Assembly: GCA_965234545.1 (NCBI GenBank)
Contig: OZ248348.1
Span: forward strand, 558,001-622,000
Reading direction: 5' to 3'
From: Methylotenera sp965234545
GTDB lineage: Bacteria > Pseudomonadota > Gammaproteobacteria > Burkholderiales > Methylophilaceae
Length of the DNA: 64,000 bases
Below, one piece after another: positions 35,854-44,384 of the stretch (position 1 is the first letter of the stretch; each line of letters starts with the position of its first letter). Both the position numbers and the translations under genes were made by a program. The notes below the pieces were generated by a model. The model was not told the origin of the DNA. It saw only the letters and a program-made list of their open reading frames with translations, and made no database searches.

Positions 35854-35969
35854 AAAAGGTTTCCATAAGATGCAGCATTATAAATTAAGCTGCAATCGAT
35901 ACGCTTGTGACCATGCATTTTTCACGATAAAAATGCGCAATAAAATGAATTTCGGTTAGCATTTCATTT

Positions 35970-36686
35970 ATGACGCATCCCCCACATACGCACGACCACG
36001 GCGGTCACCACGGCGGTCACCACGGTCACCACCATAACCTAGTGCCGTTTGCACTGATTTTTTTGTTTGCCATCATTGAGGCGGTAGGTGGCTGGTATAC
36101 CGGTTCGCTGGCCTTGATAAGCGATGCCGGCCATATGTTCTCGGATGTCGCGGCATTGGGCCTAGCCTGGTTGGCGGCAATACTCGCCAGTAAACCCAAG
36201 GTGGCACGCCATGCCTCCGGCGTCAGCTATGCCGAATTGGCCGTGGCCATGATTAATGCGCTTACCATGTTGCTGGTCATAAGCTGGGTCATTATTGAGG
36301 CCATTGCGCGATTTAAACATCCGCATGCGGTTGAAGGTTTGGGCTTAACCCTGATCGCCAGCTTGGGTTTAATCGTTAATTTAATTGTGGCTAAGCAACT
36401 GCATCAGCAAAGCCTGCAGCACGGCGAAAGTTTAAATAACCGTGCGGCATTTTTGCACGTGATGGGTGATTTGCTTGGCTCTATCGCGGCTGTGGTGGCC
36501 GGCTTAGTGGTGTATTTCACCGGTTGGACGCCTATAGACCCGATCTTATCTTTGTTTATTTCGGTTTTGCTCTTGCTGTTCACCTTCAATTTGTTGCGTG
36601 ACCTTGCGCGTACCTTATTCGGCGGCCGTGCGCCCCAGGCTTGGGGGCATGCTGAGCACGAGCATGATCACGGGCATGATCACTAA
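35970..36686 (+). CDS. short cation diffusion facilitator (CDF/CzcD-like) metal exporter
   Basis: The protein has 238 aa. It starts with a His-rich cytosolic stretch encoded by a 12-bp tandem repeat (GGTCACCACGGC units, about 36001-36036). Six transmembrane helices follow, with the metal-site pairs HMFSD in helix 2 and HVMGD in helix 5. It ends in a second His/Asp-rich tail directly after the last helix. The usual C-terminal dimerisation domain of about 80 aa is missing. The metal is probably zinc, cobalt or cadmium. Its end overlaps the DUF1643 gene by 11 bases. Confidence 0.85.
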   Translation: MTHPPHTHDHGGHHGGHHGHHHNLVPFALIFLFAIIEAVGGWYTGSLALISDAGHMFSDVAALGLAWLAAILASKPKVARHASGVSYAELAVAMINALTMLLVISWVIIEAIARFKHPHAVEGLGLTLIASLGLIVNLIVAKQLHQQSLQHGESLNNRAAFLHVMGDLLGSIAAVVAGLVVYFTGWTPIDPILSLFISVLLLLFTFNLLRDLARTLFGGRAPQAWGHAEHEHDHGHDH

Positions 36687-37200
36687 ACAGCACCAGAGTT
36701 TATTTCAGCAATCGCTGGCGCATTTTTCCGACTGCGAGCAATACCGTTATTGGCTGCGCCGCGATTGGGATGTGTCGCTGCCGGCCATCGCATTTTTAAT
36801 GCTCAATCCCAGCACGGCCGATGAAGTGGTTAACGATCCCACCATAGAGCGCTGCCAGCGCCGCGCCATCGCCATGGGCTACGGCAGCATGATCATCGTT
36901 AACTTATTTCCGTTTCGCTTAACCGATTCCACCTTGTTGCATACCGCCGATAATTTGTTGGGCGACAGCGTAGAGGCCGATGACTGCATCCTGCGCGCGG
37001 TTGCCTTGGCCGACGTCACGGTCTGCGGTTGGGGTAAGCATGCCTTAGCCGCACCTAGGGCACAGCATGTGCTGGCCTTAGTCAAAGCCGCCGGTTTGCA
37101 ACACAAGGTAATGTGTTTGCAATTAAACAAAGACGGCAGCCCACAACACCCGCTTTACATAGGCTATGCTAAGACCCCAGAACCCTTCGCCATCCCTTAA
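36676..37200 (+). CDS. DUF1643 family protein
   Basis: From the ATG at 36676 the product has 174 aa; earlier in-frame starts lie deeper inside the CDF gene. The segment AIAFLMLNPSTADE followed by DPTIERCQRRA is typical of DUF1643. A central VNLFPFR and a later VCGWGKH complete the pattern. The biochemical role is unknown. Start overlap with the CDF gene suggests translational coupling. Confidence 0.78.
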   Translation: MITKQHQSLFQQSLAHFSDCEQYRYWLRRDWDVSLPAIAFLMLNPSTADEVVNDPTIERCQRRAIAMGYGSMIIVNLFPFRLTDSTLLHTADNLLGDSVEADDCILRAVALADVTVCGWGKHALAAPRAQHVLALVKAAGLQHKVMCLQLNKDGSPQHPLYIGYAKTPEPFAIP

Positions 37201-37211
37201 GGAGAAACACC

Positions 37212-37397
37212 ATGCCCTACGTCAACATTAAATTAGCCGGTAGCGTGACGCGTGAACAAAAAGCGCAGATTGCCAAGGAGTTTACCGAAACATTGGAGCG
37301 GGTAGCGCACAAGCCTGCTTCTTACACCTACATCACTTTTGAAGAAGTGAGCTATGAAGATTGGGCCATTGCCGGCACTTTGCTAGCCGATGCTTGA
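37212..37397 (+). CDS. 4-oxalocrotonate tautomerase family protein
   Basis: A small protein of 61 aa that starts Met-Pro-Tyr-Val, so Pro becomes the N-terminal catalytic base after Met removal, as in all tautomerase-superfamily enzymes. Length and the pattern VTREQKAQIAKEFTETL match the 4-OT subgroup. A good site, AAGGAGA, lies nine bases before the ATG. No degradation pathway is nearby, so the substrate is unknown. Confidence 0.85.
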   Translation: MPYVNIKLAGSVTREQKAQIAKEFTETLERVAHKPASYTYITFEEVSYEDWAIAGTLLADA

Positions 37398-37442
37398 ATC
37401 TCGTTTGCAAAAGCCGGCTAGGTCGGGTGGTAGAATGCATCC

Positions 37443-38306
37443 ATGAAAACACCCGCGCGCTTAGCATCCCTTTTAGAAGACGGCCTGATAGATGAGGTCT
37501 TGCGCCAATTAATGAGCGGTAAGGAAGCCACCGTTTACGTGGTGCGTTGTGGCGAGGAGGTGCGCTGCGCCAAAGTTTACAAAGAAGCCAATAAGCGCAG
37601 CTTTAGGCAAAGCGTGGATTACACCGAAGGCCGCCGGGTTAAAAATAGCCGGCAAGGCCGCGCCATGGCCAAGGGCTCGAAATTTGGTCGCGAGTCGCAA
37701 GAAGCCGCTTGGCAGAGTGCCGAAGTGGATGCTTTATACCAATTGGCTGATGCCGGGGTCAGTGTGCCGGTGCCGTATAACTTTTATGAGGGCGTGTTGC
37801 TCATGGAGTTGGTGGTGGACGCCGATGGCCATGCTGCGCCCAGGTTGAATGACATTTGCTTGACTGCCGAGCAAGCGCGCTTGCATCATCAAGGCTTAAT
37901 CCAAGAGGTGGTGCGCATGCTTTGTGCCGGTATCGTGCACGGCGATCTGTCTGAATTCAATATTTTAATGAGCGAGCGTGGGCCGGTTATTATCGATTTG
38001 CCGCAAGCAGTGGATGCGGCAGCCAACAACAACGCCCGCGAGATGTTGGAACGCGACGTGAATAATTTAAAAGATTACTTTGGGCATTTTGCCCCAGACT
38101 TGCTCAGCAGCGAATACGCCAAGGAGATGTGGGCCTTATACGCCCGCGGCGACCTAAAGCCGGATACGGCCCTGACCGGACGTTTTCATGTCAGCCATAA
38201 GGCGGTGGATTTAAAAGGCGTGATGCGCGAAATTGAGGACACGAAAAAAGCCGAAGCCGCCCGCCTAATCCGTCTGGCTGAAGCGAAAGCCGATCCGCTG
38301 CTATAA
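37443..38306 (+). CDS. RIO-type serine/threonine protein kinase
   Basis: The protein has 287 aa. Visible kinase elements are the ATP-loop region SGKEATVYVVRCG (about 25-37), the catalytic lysine in CAKVYK, the catalytic loop HGDLSEFN (about 165) and the metal-binding IIDLPQ (about 180). The compact fold without an activation segment and the IDLPQ motif mark the RIO1/RIO2 family. Bacterial members have no settled function, though ribosome-related roles are suspected. uvrC follows 15 bp later. Confidence 0.88.
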   Translation: MKTPARLASLLEDGLIDEVLRQLMSGKEATVYVVRCGEEVRCAKVYKEANKRSFRQSVDYTEGRRVKNSRQGRAMAKGSKFGRESQEAAWQSAEVDALYQLADAGVSVPVPYNFYEGVLLMELVVDADGHAAPRLNDICLTAEQARLHHQGLIQEVVRMLCAGIVHGDLSEFNILMSERGPVIIDLPQAVDAAANNNAREMLERDVNNLKDYFGHFAPDLLSSEYAKEMWALYARGDLKPDTALTGRFHVSHKAVDLKGVMREIEDTKKAEAARLIRLAEAKADPLL

Positions 38307-38321
38307 GATCGGCCATCCCTT

Positions 38322-40121
38322 ATGTTTGACGCTAAACCTATTTTAAAAACTTTACCGAATCTGCCCGGCGTCTACCGCATGCTTAACGCCAGCGACGAGG
38401 TGATTTACGTAGGCAAAGCCAAAGACCTAAAAAAACGCGTGTCGTCTTACTTTAATAAAAACCTGCCCAGCCCACGCACGCGCTTGATGGTGAGCCATAT
38501 CGCCAATATCGTCACCACCGTGACCCACAATGAAGCGGAAGCCTTGTTGCTGGAAAACAATTTAATCAAAAGCTTGATGCCGCGCTACAACGTCTTATTT
38601 AGGGACGACAAAACCTACCCCTACATCGCGCTAAGCGCTGACCCGAAACCGCGTTTGGCTTTTCATCGCGGCACGCAACGCAAGGGCGCGCAGTATTTTG
38701 GGCCTTTCCCCAACGCGGTGGCCGTGCGCGAGAGCATACAGTTGCTGCAAAAAGTCTTTAAATTGCGCACCTGTGAAAACAGCGTGTTTAGCAATCGCAG
38801 TCGTCCTTGTTTGCAACATCAAATTGAGCGTTGCACGGCACCTTGCGTGGGCTTGATTAGCGATGCCGACTACCGCAATGACGTGGAACAGGCTGCGTTG
38901 TTTTTGCAAGGTAAAACCAATGAAGTGATCGATACGCTGGCCGAGCAGATGAATGTAGCCGCCAGCAATTTAGCCTATGAACAAGCCGCGCTGATTCGCG
39001 ATCGCATGCAGGCCTTGCGTCAGGTGCAAGCCAAGCAGTTTGTCAGTGACTTTAACGTGGCCGATGCCGACGTCATTGCCTGCGCCGAGCTGCAAGGCCA
39101 GCATTGCATCAATTTGGTCATGGTGCGAGGTGGTCGGCATTTGGGTGACCGCAGTTACATGCCAAAAAACACCGATGGCGAGAGTTTAGAAACCACCGTG
39201 CTGGCTTTTTTAGCGCAGCATTACGTGGCGCAAAATACCCCGCCTTTAATCGTGCTGGGCATCAAGGTGGACGGCAGTTTGTTGGAACAGGTGTTAAGCG
39301 AGCAAGCCGGTCGCAAGGTCAAGATCAACAGCAATGCCATAGGCGACAAACGCGTTTGGTTAAAAATGGCACAGACCAACGCCGAGTTAGCCTTAAGCCA
39401 GCGTGCTGCCAGTGCGGCCAATCAAAGTGCGAAGTTGCTGGCACTGCACGAGGCCTTAAATCTGCCCGATAGCACCCAGCGCATAGAATGTTTTGATATC
39501 AGCCATACCATGGGCGAGGCCACCATAGGCAGTTGCGTGGTGTTCGATAGGGGTGACATGCAAAACAGCGAGTACCGTCGCTATAACGTCACCGGCATTA
39601 CCCCGGGCGACGATTACGCCGCCATGCGTGACGTGCTGACGCGCCGCTATAAAAAAGTGGCGGCCGGCGAAGGCGTGCGACCGGATCTTATATTCATCGA
39701 CGGCGGTAAAGGCCAATTGTCAGTGGCGGTTGAGGTGATGGCCGAGGTCGGTTTGTCCGACATTTTGCTAGTGGGTATCGCCAAAGGCGAAGCGCGTAAG
39801 CCCGGTTTGGAGACCATGATATTCTCGGACACCGGTGAAATGCTTAATTTGGAAAAAGACAACAAAGGCCTGCATTTGCTGCAACAAATTCGCGACGAAG
39901 CCCACCGTTTTGCCATCACTGGCCACAGGGCGAAGCGGGCAAAAGCCCGCATGCATTCCAGCTTGGAAGACATAGAAGGCATAGGCGCCAAACGCCGCAA
40001 AGCCTTGTTGACCCGCTTTGGTGGCTTGGATGCAATAAAAAATGCTAGTATGGACGAGTTGGCGCAAGTGGAAGGCATTAGCCCGAGCTTGGCCGAAAAA
40101 ATCTACGGAGAATTGCATTAA
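38322..40121 (+). CDS. uvrC: excinuclease ABC subunit C
   Basis: The dual-incision nuclease of nucleotide excision repair. The GIY-YIG domain is at residues 10-95 (PGVYRM and VIYVGKAKDL), the UVR motif at about 205-240 (EQAALIRDRMQAL), and the RNase H-like domain in the middle. Tandem helix-hairpin-helix motifs (DIEGIGAKRRKALL and LAQVEGISPSLAEKI) end the 599-aa protein. pgsA follows, an arrangement frequent in proteobacteria. Confidence 0.97.
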   Translation: MFDAKPILKTLPNLPGVYRMLNASDEVIYVGKAKDLKKRVSSYFNKNLPSPRTRLMVSHIANIVTTVTHNEAEALLLENNLIKSLMPRYNVLFRDDKTYPYIALSADPKPRLAFHRGTQRKGAQYFGPFPNAVAVRESIQLLQKVFKLRTCENSVFSNRSRPCLQHQIERCTAPCVGLISDADYRNDVEQAALFLQGKTNEVIDTLAEQMNVAASNLAYEQAALIRDRMQALRQVQAKQFVSDFNVADADVIACAELQGQHCINLVMVRGGRHLGDRSYMPKNTDGESLETTVLAFLAQHYVAQNTPPLIVLGIKVDGSLLEQVLSEQAGRKVKINSNAIGDKRVWLKMAQTNAELALSQRAASAANQSAKLLALHEALNLPDSTQRIECFDISHTMGEATIGSCVVFDRGDMQNSEYRRYNVTGITPGDDYAAMRDVLTRRYKKVAAGEGVRPDLIFIDGGKGQLSVAVEVMAEVGLSDILLVGIAKGEARKPGLETMIFSDTGEMLNLEKDNKGLHLLQQIRDEAHRFAITGHRAKRAKARMHSSLEDIEGIGAKRRKALLTRFGGLDAIKNASMDELAQVEGISPSLAEKIYGELH

Positions 40122-40153
40122 TGAGCAGCACATTGAATAGAGCGAGGCAGTAA

Positions 40154-40750
40154 ATGAAGCCCAATATTCCTACCATGTTGACTTGGTTGCGCATCCTGTT
40201 GATTCCGGTTTTTGTCGGTGCGTTTTACTGGCCGGAAAATTTACACAAATTAAGCGCCATGCCCTCGCATTGGGTAAACGTGTTTGCCACCAGTGTGTTC
40301 GCCATTGCCGCCATCACCGATTGGTTGGATGGCTATCTGGCCCGTCGGCTTAATCAAACCTCGTCATTTGGCGCTTTCTTGGACCCGGTGGCGGATAAGT
40401 TAATGGTGGCCGCCGCCTTGATCGTCTTGGTGGAATTTGGTCGGGTCGGCGCCATCGTTTCTTTAATCATCATAGGTCGTGAGATAGCCATCAGCGCCTT
40501 GCGCGAGTGGATGGCCGGTGAAGGTCAGCGCAGCAGCGTGGGCGTGGCCATGATAGGCAAAGTGAAAACCTTTGTGCAAATGGCCGCCATTTTATTCTTG
40601 CTGTATTGGGATGACTTGGACTTAGGCCCGCTTGGTATTTTCTCCACCAAAGATTGGGGTCACGTGCTCATTGTTGCGGCTGCGATTTTGACATTGCTAT
40701 CAATGGCTTATTATCTAAAAGCCGCTTGGCCTAAATTAAAAGGCAAATAA
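40154..40750 (+). CDS. pgsA: CDP-diacylglycerol-glycerol-3-phosphate 3-phosphatidyltransferase
   Basis: A membrane enzyme that makes phosphatidylglycerol phosphate. The CDP-alcohol phosphotransferase signature runs from DWLDGYLARRL through GAFLDPVADKL (about residues 57-84), with all conserved Asp residues. At 198 aa with several transmembrane helices it matches PgsA. The uvrC-pgsA-tRNA order is common. Confidence 0.95.
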   Translation: MKPNIPTMLTWLRILLIPVFVGAFYWPENLHKLSAMPSHWVNVFATSVFAIAAITDWLDGYLARRLNQTSSFGAFLDPVADKLMVAAALIVLVEFGRVGAIVSLIIIGREIAISALREWMAGEGQRSSVGVAMIGKVKTFVQMAAILFLLYWDDLDLGPLGIFSTKDWGHVLIVAAAILTLLSMAYYLKAAWPKLKGK

Positions 40751-40775
40751 ATAAGCGCTAGCCTCGTGTTATGTC

Positions 40776-40803
40776 TTGACGCTATAGATAAAATCGCTAT
40801 AAT
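40776..40803 (+). promoter_or_regulatory. sigma-70 promoter of tRNA-Gly
   Basis: TTGACG (40776-40781) and TATAAT (40798-40803) are separated by 16 bp and end 18 bp before the tRNA-Gly gene, so transcription would begin about 10 bases before the mature tRNA. Confidence 0.75.
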
Positions 40804-40821
40804 GGCGCCTGTCTTAACGAC

Positions 40822-40897
<76 letters not shown>

Positions 40898-40920
40898 CGA
40901 ATTTAGTAAATTGGCGTATT

Positions 40921-40951
40921 ACGGCGAATGCAACCATGCTTTCGCCGTTTT
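40921..40951 (+). terminator. terminator after tRNA-Gly
   Basis: ACGGCGAA (40921-40928) pairs with TTCGCCGT (40941-40948) and is followed by TTTAGTTT. This separates tRNA-Gly from tRNA-Cys. Confidence 0.6.
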
Positions 40952-41001
40952 AGTTTCAGCCGGTACAAAGAATCAGCGTTCTAGCTTATTCTGACCCACA
41001 T

Positions 41002-41075
41002 GGCGCGATAGCAAAGCGGTTATGCCGCGGCCTGCAAAGCCGTTTAGACCAGTTCGACTCTGGTTCGCGCCTCCA
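41002..41075 (+). tRNA. tRNA-Cys (GCA), integration site of the island
   Basis: A 74-nt cloverleaf. Acceptor GGCGCGA pairs with TCGCGCC, discriminator T, CCA encoded. The anticodon loop CTGCAAA gives GCA. Its 3' part from 41032 is duplicated at 57462-57506, so the gene was the attachment site of the genomic island and was restored on integration. Confidence 0.95.
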
Positions 41076-41076
41076 A
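41032..41076. repeat. attL-like direct repeat
   Basis: The left copy of the 45-bp repeat covers the anticodon loop to the CCA end of tRNA-Cys plus one base. It is identical to 57462-57506. Confidence 0.9.
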
Positions 41077-41229
41077 TAAAATCAATGACTTACGTCACTT
41101 TTTAGCAAAAATACCCTTCGTAATAAGTTGCACAAACCCCACAAAACGCTATAAAATCCCACTTCCAACCACTAAATTCGCGTCAAAGACGCGCATAATT
41201 CAGTCTTGTTGGCCGTATAGGGGAGTTTT

Positions 41230-41316
41230 ATGGCAAGTAAGCGAGTTCGTAACGGTAGATACTATTACACGGTAGTAAGCAAGGCTCTGCCCAATGGACT
41301 ACCCACACTATGGTAG
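41230..41316 (+). pseudogene. N-terminal remnant of a tyrosine integrase
   Basis: The ATG at 41230, with GGGGAG upstream, opens a frame of 28 codons (MASKRVRNGRYYYTVVSKAL) before a stop. A start of this kind, a basic arm next to a tRNA 3' end, is typical of tRNA-targeting phage-type integrases. The sequence is cut at about 41294, where an IS-like end (TGGACTACCC) begins; the last seven codons come from that insertion. The rest of the integrase is gone. Confidence 0.55.
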
Positions 41317-41386
41317 ACACCGTTATAGTTTAATTAAACATAGCGAAGGTAGTCCAAAAAGTGTCTAGTCTAGACGGGGCAATTCA
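41295..41386. mobile_element. 92-bp IS-like remnant with imperfect terminal inverted repeats
   Basis: The left end TGGACTACCC and the reverse complement of the right end TGAATTGCCC begin alike. At an offset of exactly 19 bases both carry TAGACAC. Over 26 bases, 17 match. Ends of this form with an inner TAGACAC resemble those of IS3-group elements, though this is from memory. An inner pair GGACTACC/GGTAGTCC and the 13-bp palindrome GTCTAGTCTAGAC (41363-41375) lie inside. There is no transposase and no clear target duplication. Confidence 0.4.
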
Positions 41387-41402
41387 AAGTGATGTTAAAT
41401 AA

Positions 41403-44384
41403 ATGCAATATAGCCCCCATCAACTAGCATATTTTGCGCATCAACTTACTCGTCGCGATGCTGCCGATTCTATGGATAGAATGGCTGGCGCGTTGCTGGA
41501 TGCACAAGTGGATTTGAATCCACACCAGATCGATGCAGCTCTTTTTGCTTCAAGCAACCCACTATCTAAAGGGGTAATTCTTGCGGATGAAGTGGGCCTA
41601 GGAAAAACCATTGAAGCTGGCCTGCTATTGGCTCAACGATGGGCCGAACGCAAAAGAAAGCTGCTGATTATTGCACCTGCCAATTTGCGCAAACAATGGC
41701 ATCAAGAGTTAGCTGATAAATTTGGCTTATCAGCGACCATTCTTGAAGCAAAGTCGTTTAAGCAAGCTATTAAAGATGGTGAAGTTAATCCCTTTGAATC
41801 TAACAAAATTGTAATCTGCTCATACCAGTTTGCCGCATCAAAGGCGGATAGCGTACAAAATGTCGCTTGGGATTTAGTTGTAGTTGATGAGGCTCATCGA
41901 CTTCGTAACGTATACAAAACCGACAATAAAACCGCTCGCATTCTGCGTGATGCTTTAGCGCATGCCAGAAAGATTTTTCTTACTGCAACACCTTTGCAGA
42001 ATTCGCTATTAGAACTATACGGCTTAGTAAGTTTTATTGATGATCGCGTCTTTGGCGATTTAGATAGCTTCCGCACCCAATTTTCCCAGCTACGCGATGC
42101 AGATAGCTTTGATGAGCTCAAGCGCCGTATTAGCCCAATTTGCAAACGCACTCTGCGCCGTCAAGTTGAAGCCTATGTTAAGTACACAAAGCGAATTCCT
42201 CTGTTGCGTGAATTCGTGCCAAGTGATGATGAAAACCGTCTCTACAATATGGTTTCAGAATACTTGCAGCGTGACCACTTGTTCGCGCTGCCGAACAGTC
42301 AACGCCAACTAATTACCCTTGTGCTACGTAAGCTACTAGCATCAAGTACTTTTGCAATTGCCGGCGCGTTAGATTCTCTTATACGTCGCCAAAATCAAGC
42401 ACTAGATGAGAAATTGCCTGCAATAGATCTTTCAGAAGAACTAGACCAAGACTTTGAAGCTTTAGACGAAATTGCTGACGAAATGGCTTCTGATGTTGTA
42501 GATGATAATCGCAGCAAAACTGAAAATGAAATTAAAGCCATTCGTGCTGAAATTGCCGACCTTGAAAGTTTTAGAACCTTAGCAATCTCAATTACACAAA
42601 ATGCTAAAGGTGTCGCTTTATTGCAGGCATTGAAGGTTGCCTTTGAAAGACTACAAGAACTAGGCGCAGAAAAAAAAGCAATTATCTTCACCGAATCAAG
42701 GCGCACCCAAGATTATTTGATGTCACTGTTAGCCACCACGGAATACGCCAATGGTGTAGTGCTATTTAATGGCACCAATAACGACCCCAATGCAAAAAAA
42801 ATCTACACAGACTGGATAGCGCAACATAAAGGCTCTGATCGCATCAGTGGTTCAAGAACCGCAGACACACGTGCTGCTTTAGTCGATCATTTTCGTACCA
42901 ACCAAGATCCTGCAGGCACTATTTTAATTGCAACGGAGGCTGGCGCTGAAGGTATCAATCTTCAGTTCTGCTCTTTAGTCATTAACTATGATTTACCATG
43001 GAACCCACAACGTATTGAGCAACGCATAGGCCGTTCACATCGCTATGGCCAAAAACACGATGTAGTGGTGGTGAATTTCTTAAATCGAGATAATGACGCT
43101 GACCGACGTGTTTATCAATTACTTGATCAAAAATTTCAGTTATTTAATGGCGTATTTGGTGCCAGTGATGAAGTGCTCGGTGCGGTTGAATCAGGCGTAG
43201 ATTTTGAGCGACGTATTGCAGACATTTACCAGAATTGCCGTCACCCAGAAGAAATACACAAAGCGTTTGAGCTACTGCAACTAGACCTCGCCGGTGAAAT
43301 CAGCGATGCCATGCTTAATGCCCGTAAAACATTATTAGAAAACTTTGATGAAGAAGTGCAGGAGCGCTTAAAGCTGGCCAAGCGAGACGCAGAAAATAGC
43401 TTAGGTCGCTTAGAAAAGCTTTTAGCGAGATTTACTCGCTCTATGCTAGATGGGCATGCGGCATTTGATGAGAACGATTTTGGCTTCAACCTGCAATCGC
43501 TACCACAATCCGTCATTGAGTCGGATCGCACAAACATTCCTTTAGGCCGCTATGAGCTTCCACGCCGCAGTGAAGAAGCGCATATCTACCGCATACAACA
43601 CCCACTTGCACAAAGCCTATTAAATACGGCTCAAAAAATGCAACTAGCGCCTGCTAAACTGCATTTAGACTACGAAGCGTATGGCTCTAAAGTTTCTGTT
43701 TTAGAACCTTTAAAAGGTAAATCAGGTTTAGCAACTGTGGAATTACTTACTGTGCAGTCTCTTGGATCAACAGAAGAGTATTTATTGGCAGCAGGCTTAG
43801 TTGGTCAACACTCAGGCAGTGCTGAGTTATTAGATGCAGATGTTGTAGAAAAACTATTCACGCTGCCTGGCTATGCACAGAATATAGAAGGCATTGCTGC
43901 AACTCCTCAACAAACCTCTTTATCTAATGAATTTTCAGCTTTGGAGCAAAATACATTAGATTTTTCAGCGGCGCACATACCAGTGCCAGTAAATATTAAA
44001 GAAGAAATTACGCGGCAAAAAGCTCTGATCATTGGTAATATTGAGCAAAGAAATTTGGTTCTTTTTACTCAAGAAAGTGAAAAGCTTGATGCTTGGGCTG
44101 ATGACCTGAAGGTAGGGTTGGAACGTGAGATTAAAGAATTAGATCGCTCAATTAAGGAGAGCCGAACCAAAGGCAAAGGTGCCGCCACGTTGGCTGAAAA
44201 ACTGGGGTATCAAAAGGAACAGCGCACGTTAGAAGTAAGCCGCGATAAAAAGCGTAGAGAGCTGTTTGACCGACAGGATGAAATTCAAGTAAGGCGAGAC
44301 AGTTTGATTGATGAGTTGGAAATACAACTTATGCAAAAAATTACTTTGATCCAACTTTTTACTTCGGAATGGGAGTTGCTATGA
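41403..44384 (+). CDS. SNF2-family DEAD/DEAH helicase of the defence island
   Basis: The protein has 993 aa. The Swi2/Snf2-type motor shows DEVGLGKTIEAG (about 62-73), the Walker B box VVDEAHRLRN (about 160), motif III TATPLQN (about 198) and the C-terminal motif VI QRIEQRIGRSHRYGQ (about 536). The last 130 residues are a charged coiled coil. Similar helicases occur beside type III restriction genes and resemble DrmD of DISARM, but no drmA, drmB or drmC is here. Its stop overlaps the next start as ATGA, so it is translationally coupled to the ABC three-component genes. Confidence 0.85.
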   Translation: MQYSPHQLAYFAHQLTRRDAADSMDRMAGALLDAQVDLNPHQIDAALFASSNPLSKGVILADEVGLGKTIEAGLLLAQRWAERKRKLLIIAPANLRKQWHQELADKFGLSATILEAKSFKQAIKDGEVNPFESNKIVICSYQFAASKADSVQNVAWDLVVVDEAHRLRNVYKTDNKTARILRDALAHARKIFLTATPLQNSLLELYGLVSFIDDRVFGDLDSFRTQFSQLRDADSFDELKRRISPICKRTLRRQVEAYVKYTKRIPLLREFVPSDDENRLYNMVSEYLQRDHLFALPNSQRQLITLVLRKLLASSTFAIAGALDSLIRRQNQALDEKLPAIDLSEELDQDFEALDEIADEMASDVVDDNRSKTENEIKAIRAEIADLESFRTLAISITQNAKGVALLQALKVAFERLQELGAEKKAIIFTESRRTQDYLMSLLATTEYANGVVLFNGTNNDPNAKKIYTDWIAQHKGSDRISGSRTADTRAALVDHFRTNQDPAGTILIATEAGAEGINLQFCSLVINYDLPWNPQRIEQRIGRSHRYGQKHDVVVVNFLNRDNDADRRVYQLLDQKFQLFNGVFGASDEVLGAVESGVDFERRIADIYQNCRHPEEIHKAFELLQLDLAGEISDAMLNARKTLLENFDEEVQERLKLAKRDAENSLGRLEKLLARFTRSMLDGHAAFDENDFGFNLQSLPQSVIESDRTNIPLGRYELPRRSEEAHIYRIQHPLAQSLLNTAQKMQLAPAKLHLDYEAYGSKVSVLEPLKGKSGLATVELLTVQSLGSTEEYLLAAGLVGQHSGSAELLDADVVEKLFTLPGYAQNIEGIAATPQQTSLSNEFSALEQNTLDFSAAHIPVPVNIKEEITRQKALIIGNIEQRNLVLFTQESEKLDAWADDLKVGLEREIKELDRSIKESRTKGKGAATLAEKLGYQKEQRTLEVSRDKKRRELFDRQDEIQVRRDSLIDELEIQLMQKITLIQLFTSEWELL

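Noticed and set aside
36001..36040. Short tandem repeat as a CRISPR fragment
   Set aside because: The 12-bp units encode the His/Gly-rich start of the CDF protein; there are no spacers. No CRISPR array was seen anywhere in the window.
41403..44384. DISARM system, based on the DrmD-like helicase
   Set aside because: No drmA, drmB, drmC or drmMI gene is present in the island; only the helicase resembles that system.
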